A stretch of DNA of 64,000 nucleotides from Actinomadura nitritigenes (GTDB taxonomy: Bacteria; Actinomycetota; Actinomycetes; Streptosporangiales; Streptosporangiaceae): positions 1 to 64,000 of the forward strand of contig NZ_JAGEOK010000014.1 of assembly GCF_017573545.1 (NCBI RefSeq). Reading direction: 5' to 3'. Under the pieces are notes generated by a model. The model had not been told where the DNA came from and searched no databases. It saw only the letters and a program-made list of their open reading frames with translations. Each line of letters starts with the position of its first letter. The stretch's first letter is position 1. Made by a program: the position numbers and the translations under genes. Positions 60,736-64,000 of this stretch are shown one piece after another.

Positions 60736-61496
60736 GACCCGCCTCCTCCGTTCGGGAAGCGGACATATCCGTCCGGCGACGGGATCGAAGCCGCAGAGCC
60801 GCCCCATGTGCCGCCGGGTGGAGCGATGACCCGCCAGTCGCCGTTCTGCCACCGGAGCTGGAGCCGGGTGACGGCCCGGACGGTGACGTCACTGTCGCCA
60901 GGGCCAGCGGAGACCAGGTCCAGGCTGGCCGTGTCGGAGGAGTAGCCCTGCCAGCGGAATCCCTCCAGCACCGCATACGCCCGCCCCAGCGCCGCACCAT
61001 CCCGGAGGTGCCCGCGTCGCTTGTCGTACAGCCCCTGCGTCGCCGTCAGCAGGGACGCGGCGTCCGGCCCGATGACCTGGTCCTTGATGGTCGGCTCGAA
61101 CACCTTCGGCCCCCACTGGGCGTTCGCCCGCACGGCCACATGCACCGCGGCCAGCAGCGCCCCTAACGGCGTCCGCGCAAACCCCGAAGCCAGGTCGCCG
61201 CGAACAATGCGCGGCCCATCGCCGGAGGAGTAGGGCAAGAGGACACCGTGGTAGTCCCGCCATCTCACCCAGGCGAACGAAACCGGCGGAGCGGACGCCA
61301 TCTGCTGTACCAACACGGAGGAGGGACCGCTCGATGCCCGGGACACCCCCTTGGTCCGGGCTGTGGAGGCGGGACCGTGAAGCACGAAGTCGGCTGCGAC
61401 GCCCACGACGGCACCACCGGTGATGGCCGCGAGAACGAGGCCGCCAGTGCGCAGCCGACCACCAGCTGCAGATCCGGTGAGACGGAGCCGGGTCAT
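60732..61496 (-). CDS. TcpC/VirB8-like transfer protein
   Basis: 254 residues. One N-terminal TM segment (LVLAAITGGAVVGVAADFVL), then an extracytoplasmic domain with APPVSFAWVRWRDYHGVLLP, SGFARTPLGALLAAVHVAVR and LQLRWQNGDWRVIAPPGGTW. Position and fold hints (NTF2-like) fit TcpC/VirB8 assembly proteins that connect inner-membrane parts. It overlaps both neighbours by 4 bp (ATGA). Confidence 0.8.
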   Translation of the reverse strand: MTRLRLTGSAAGGRLRTGGLVLAAITGGAVVGVAADFVLHGPASTARTKGVSRASSGPSSVLVQQMASAPPVSFAWVRWRDYHGVLLPYSSGDGPRIVRGDLASGFARTPLGALLAAVHVAVRANAQWGPKVFEPTIKDQVIGPDAASLLTATQGLYDKRRGHLRDGAALGRAYAVLEGFRWQGYSSDTASLDLVSAGPGDSDVTVRAVTRLQLRWQNGDWRVIAPPGGTWGGSAASIPSPDGYVRFPNGGGGS

Positions 61497-61837
61497 TTGA
61501 AGAACACCGCGACGATCGGGGCCGCGGTCGCGGCCAAACTGAGCCCGCCGAGCACCCAGGGGATGCCGGTGGCGCCGTCGGCGGCGAAGGTGGAGCGGTT
61601 CTTGCGGCCGATGGCCATCTGCCCGGCGCAGATGAACAGTCCGGCGACGCCGCAGATCAGCACGCCCCACTTGCCCCACGACAGCAGCGTGTTCATCTTG
61701 GCGTCCATCCCTGGCGGCGGCGCGGGCGGTGGATTGGGCACCGGCACCCCGAGACCATCCTTCGGGTGCAGCCTCGACGGCCTGTCCAGGAGCTCGCCGA
61801 ACTCGGCTGCGCGGACGATGAGGGAGATCAGAAGCAT
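61493..61837 (-). CDS. Small two-TM protein, VirB2/TrbC-like
   Basis: 114 residues. A Pro-rich N-terminal part is followed by two hydrophobic segments (MNTLLSWGKWGVLICGVAGL and WVLGGLSLAATAAPIVAVFF) split by a basic loop (RKNRS), the topology of VirB2/TrbC pilin-like subunits. The N-terminus (MLLISLIVRAAEFGELLD) is short for a signal peptide. It is translated with its neighbours through overlapping codons. Confidence 0.75.
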   Translation of the reverse strand: MLLISLIVRAAEFGELLDRPSRLHPKDGLGVPVPNPPPAPPPGMDAKMNTLLSWGKWGVLICGVAGLFICAGQMAIGRKNRSTFAADGATGIPWVLGGLSLAATAAPIVAVFFK

Positions 61838-62373
61838 TCCACCTCCTGCCGGCGCGTCGTGGCGTCACCGCCGGTCCGGCTGAGCAGGCTGCGGAGCTGC
61901 TGCAGAGCGTGGCGTGCCTTACTCGGCAGGACGACCTGTGCGGGGTCCTCGGCCAGCCGCAGCTGCCTGACGTGCGGGACGCGGACGATGCCGTCGACGC
62001 GCGCCTGGAGAAGTGCGAACCGGGCCGTGGCGTCACGCGTTTCGGGGCCGCCGTCGCTGACGATCGCCAGCGCCGCGACCTGCTCGTCCCACTCGCTCAG
62101 CACACCGATTGCCGCCGTCGCGCGCTTGGCCGCCACCGCGGTGTTGCGTACCGCGAGGACGATGGGGCGTCCCTTGGCGCGCAGCGGTGGACGGTCCAAC
62201 TCCAGCAGGTGCTCCATCGAGCCCATGTCCCAAGGCGTGCGCAGCAGCGCTGCCAGCGTGGAGGTCCCGGCGCCGCCGTGCGCGCCGGCCACCACCACAT
62301 CCAGGGCGCCCGGCTCTGCGGCCAAGCCCGGAGCTGGTCGGTGGTGGGTTGTTGTGGTTTGGCGGAGACTCAC
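61828..62373 (-). CDS. P-loop-like protein, first gene of the secretion operon
   Basis: 181 residues. VVVAGAHGGAGTSTLAALLR resembles a deviant ParA/MinD-type Walker A (GGAGTST). The following strands (RPIVLAVRNTAVAAKRATAA, VAALAIVSDGGPETRDATAR) and VDGIVRVPHVRQLRLAEDPA fit a compact P-loop ATPase lacking the second Lys and a clear Walker B. Such proteins precede actinomycete conjugation operons, perhaps positioning the machine. Start is GTG (MSLRQTTT). Confidence 0.7.
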   Translation of the reverse strand: MSLRQTTTTHHRPAPGLAAEPGALDVVVAGAHGGAGTSTLAALLRTPWDMGSMEHLLELDRPPLRAKGRPIVLAVRNTAVAAKRATAAIGVLSEWDEQVAALAIVSDGGPETRDATARFALLQARVDGIVRVPHVRQLRLAEDPAQVVLPSKARHALQQLRSLLSRTGGDATTRRQEVECF

Positions 62374-62430
62374 CCGCTACCCCCGAATCGTTGCTGTGAG
62401 TTGATCGAGCATCACCGTACGTGGCAACAT

Positions 62431-62442
62431 TATGGAGCGCAA
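62431..62442. promoter_or_regulatory. 12-mer TATGGAGCGCAA, copy 2, in the divergent promoter region
   Basis: The same 12 bases as at 19295-19306 lie in the 186-bp gap between the secretion operon and the excisionase-like gene. Both regions start a module of the element, so a common regulator or sigma factor is possible. The rest of the gap shows no gene. Confidence 0.35.
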
Positions 62443-62559
62443 GCATCGTCAAACACTTTCTTTGGAACCCAACACGATTCACAGCGTGCTTCCGCGGCAC
62501 CGCATCCGCGACACTTGAAGGGACCATCGCACGTGACCGCAACCCCAGGAGCCCCAGCG

Positions 62560-62853
62560 ATGACCGACACGCCCGGCCGCGACCCCGACGTGCTCACCAC
62601 CGCCGAACTCGCGACCAAACTCGGCCTGTCGCCCCAGACCGTCCGCCGGATGGCCAACGCCGGGCAGATCCCCGCGCTCAAGACCGGCAAGGACTTCCGC
62701 TACTCCTGGGAAGCGGTGCGAGAGGTGCTGCGGCAGCCCCACCACCAAGGGGACGCCGCCGATGACGAACAGACCGACCAACCTGCCCAGCCCACACGGA
62801 GGGGAGCCGGATACCGCGCCCAACGCCGCGCCCGCACCGGCGCCCAGGACTAA
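62560..62853 (+). CDS. Excisionase-like HTH DNA-binding protein
   Basis: 97 residues. A MerR/excisionase-type HTH (LTTAELATKLGLSPQTVRRM, ANAGQIPALKTGKDFRYSWE, AVREVLRQPHH) is followed by a basic Arg/Gln-rich tail. AGGAG lies eight bases before the ATG. It is divergent from the secretion operon and so is a candidate regulator of both directions, or an excisionase if the element integrates; no integrase lies in the window. Confidence 0.85.
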   Translation: MTDTPGRDPDVLTTAELATKLGLSPQTVRRMANAGQIPALKTGKDFRYSWEAVREVLRQPHHQGDAADDEQTDQPAQPTRRGAGYRAQRRARTGAQD

Positions 62854-62880
62854 CCTCCCGGACCCAAGGCGGCCCATCCG

Positions 62881-63858
62881 TTGAAGGCCGCCGCCACCGC
62901 ATGCGCCGCCGTCCTGGCGCTCCCGCTCGGTCTCGTCCTACTCCTGGCCGGACAACAGGATCCGGCCGTCGGCGCCGGGCCAGCGGGGGCGCCTACCCGG
63001 CTCGCCCGCGCCGACATCCCGCCCGCCTACCTGCGCTGGTACCTCGACGCCGCCCTAACCTGCCCGGGCCTGGGCTGGAACGTCCTGGCCGCGGTCGGCA
63101 AGATCGAGTCCGACCACGGCCGCTCCACCGCACCCGGCGTCAAGACCGGGGAGAACAGCGCAGGCGCTGCCGGCCCCATGCAGTTCCTCGCCGGCACCTG
63201 GGCGACCTACGGCGTCGACGGCGACCACGACGGACACACCGACCGCTACAACCCCGCCGACGCCATCTACGGCGCCGCCCACTACCTGTGCGCCAACCAC
63301 GCCGGCCAAGGCGGACGGCACCTCTACCAAGCGATCTGGCAGTACAACCACGCCGACTGGTACGTCCACAAAGTCCTCACCCAAGCCGCCGCCTACGCCA
63401 CCCCCACACCCACCGCCAGCGGACACGGCGCCATCGCGGTCCGCGCCGCGCTGCACTGGCTCGGCACCCCCTACTCCTGGGGCGGCGGCGGACTGGCAGG
63501 TCCGAGCTACGGCATCGCTCAAGGCGCCGGCACCAAAGGTTTCGACTGCTCCGGCCTCACCCAATACGCCTGGGCCAAAGCCGGCATCCAGTTACCCCGC
63601 GTCGCGGCCGCCCAATACACCGCTGGACCGCACATCCCCCGCACCCAACTGCGCCCGGGTGACCTGCTGTTCTTCGCCACCGACACCCGCAACCCGGCGA
63701 CGATCCACCACGTCGGCCTCTACTACGGCCGGGGGCAGATGATCCACGCCCCGCAGACCGGCGACGTCGTACGCATCTCCCAATTCACCGGCAACCCCTA
63801 CCGCGAGCGCCAGTACATCGGCGCCACGCGCCCGAGCACTCCCCACATCACAGCCTGA
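62881..63858 (+). CDS. Lytic transglycosylase / NlpC-P60 cell-wall hydrolase
   Basis: 325 residues. An N-terminal hydrophobic segment (ATACAAVLALPLGLVLLLAG) is a signal or anchor. The SLT-like domain (45-170) has catalytic Glu76 in VGKIESDHGRS, AGAAGPMQFLAGTWATYGVD and AIYGAAHYLC. The NlpC/P60 domain (185-315) has Cys223 in GFDCSGLTQYAW, His277 in IHHVGLYY and His289 in MIHAPQTGD. It opens peptidoglycan for the conjugation channel (VirB1 role). The TTG start gives MKAAATACAAV. It follows the HTH gene by 27 bp. Confidence 0.9.
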   Translation: MKAAATACAAVLALPLGLVLLLAGQQDPAVGAGPAGAPTRLARADIPPAYLRWYLDAALTCPGLGWNVLAAVGKIESDHGRSTAPGVKTGENSAGAAGPMQFLAGTWATYGVDGDHDGHTDRYNPADAIYGAAHYLCANHAGQGGRHLYQAIWQYNHADWYVHKVLTQAAAYATPTPTASGHGAIAVRAALHWLGTPYSWGGGGLAGPSYGIAQGAGTKGFDCSGLTQYAWAKAGIQLPRVAAAQYTAGPHIPRTQLRPGDLLFFATDTRNPATIHHVGLYYGRGQMIHAPQTGDVVRISQFTGNPYRERQYIGATRPSTPHITA

Positions 63859-64000
63859 TCAACAAACGCCGCCACGTCCTCGACAGGACCCCGTCTACCT
63901 CACCCGCTACAACGCACCCCTCGCCGACGTCACGCTCAACGCAGACACTCTCCTCTTCGACCAGGACGACGGCACCCGTGACACCGGCTGGTGCTTCACC
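63859..64000 (+). other. Open frame running off the window
   Basis: From about 63881 one frame reads RQDPVYLTRYNAPLADVTLN, ADTLLFDQDDGTRDTGWCFT, which looks like protein and continues past the edge. No start codon with a ribosome site is visible after the NlpC/P60 stop, so the gene may begin at a non-obvious codon or be a fragment. Confidence 0.3.

Noticed and set aside
62560..62853. Calling this gene an excisionase of an integrated element outright
   Set aside because: No integrase, tRNA gene or flanking direct repeats could be seen in the window, so only excisionase-like HTH is supported.
1..64000. Search by eye for tRNA genes, rRNA, CRISPR arrays and riboswitches
   Set aside because: No cloverleaf with a T-arm GGTTCRANYCC pattern, no regular repeat-spacer array and no known riboswitch core was noticed; a tRNA scan could still find a missed gene.

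Overview
This 64 kb window comes from a high-GC actinomycete. The gene families (DUF397/XRE pairs, RsbW-like ATPases, an FxLD lanthipeptide system, SCO6880-type conjugation proteins, LysM/BTAD-type 'GPGA' modules) and the frequent GTG/TTG starts point to the Streptosporangiales/Thermomonosporaceae or Streptomyces side of the phylum. No rRNA, tRNA, integrase or CRISPR array was seen.

Left flank, 1-19.2 kb, chromosome-like. It holds the end of a GT4 glycosyltransferase; a GT2 to CDP-glycerol glycerophosphotransferase fusion (teichoic-acid-type polymer); an isocitrate lyase/PEP mutase family protein with an upstream palindrome; a response regulator, histidine kinase and COG4705 membrane protein operon; a decayed serine resolvase; a HEAT-repeat protein plus a MerR-HEAT regulator behind a textbook MerR-type operator; DedA and PAP2 membrane proteins; a frameshifted IstB remnant; and a LuxR regulator, S9 peptidase and MFS exporter run.

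Mobilisation module, 19.4-31.0 kb, mostly + strand. It holds a small cargo protein, a hairpin-rich oriT candidate, a MobC-like protein, a MobA/VirD2-type relaxase with an internal duplication, an inserted SMI1/KNR4 gene pair, a DUF2637 membrane protein, an ArdC-primase (Toprim) fusion, helical and membrane proteins, and a small minus-strand gene with a consensus LexA box over its predicted transcription start.

Central cargo, 31.2-48.8 kb. It holds a Ser/Thr kinase with WD40-like repeats, a transposon ATPase remnant, XRE-DUF397 and anti-sigma-type ATPase genes, and two unknown genes. An XRE/TPR regulator and S9 peptidase operon then diverges from a complete FxLD class I lanthipeptide cluster: PIMT-like methyltransferase, 66-aa precursor, full-length LanB, LanC, and a second stand-alone thiopeptide-type protein. 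A perfect 10-bp inverted repeat lies in the divergent promoter region.

Conjugation module, 48.9-64 kb. The minus strand carries a compact type IV secretion operon: a Walker-A-like protein, a VirB2-like small protein, a TcpC-like transfer protein, a VirB6/TrbL-like protein, an SCO6880 protein, a VirB4-like ATPase, a VirD4-like coupling protein and a DUF4913 protein. It is followed by a tandem array of paralogous unknown proteins. A divergent excisionase-like HTH and a transglycosylase/NlpC-P60 hydrolase are on the + strand.

The most interesting signal is a C-terminal signature shared by eight otherwise different proteins, four in the mobilisation module and four in the secretion module. It is a small-residue/Ala stretch, then Phe-Pro, then a 27-36 residue Pro/Arg-rich tail. 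It is present on the relaxase and the ArdC-primase and absent from the secretion machinery itself. It could be a common secretion or docking signal for co-transferred proteins, and it argues that the two halves are one conjugative element whose middle carries the lanthipeptide cargo.
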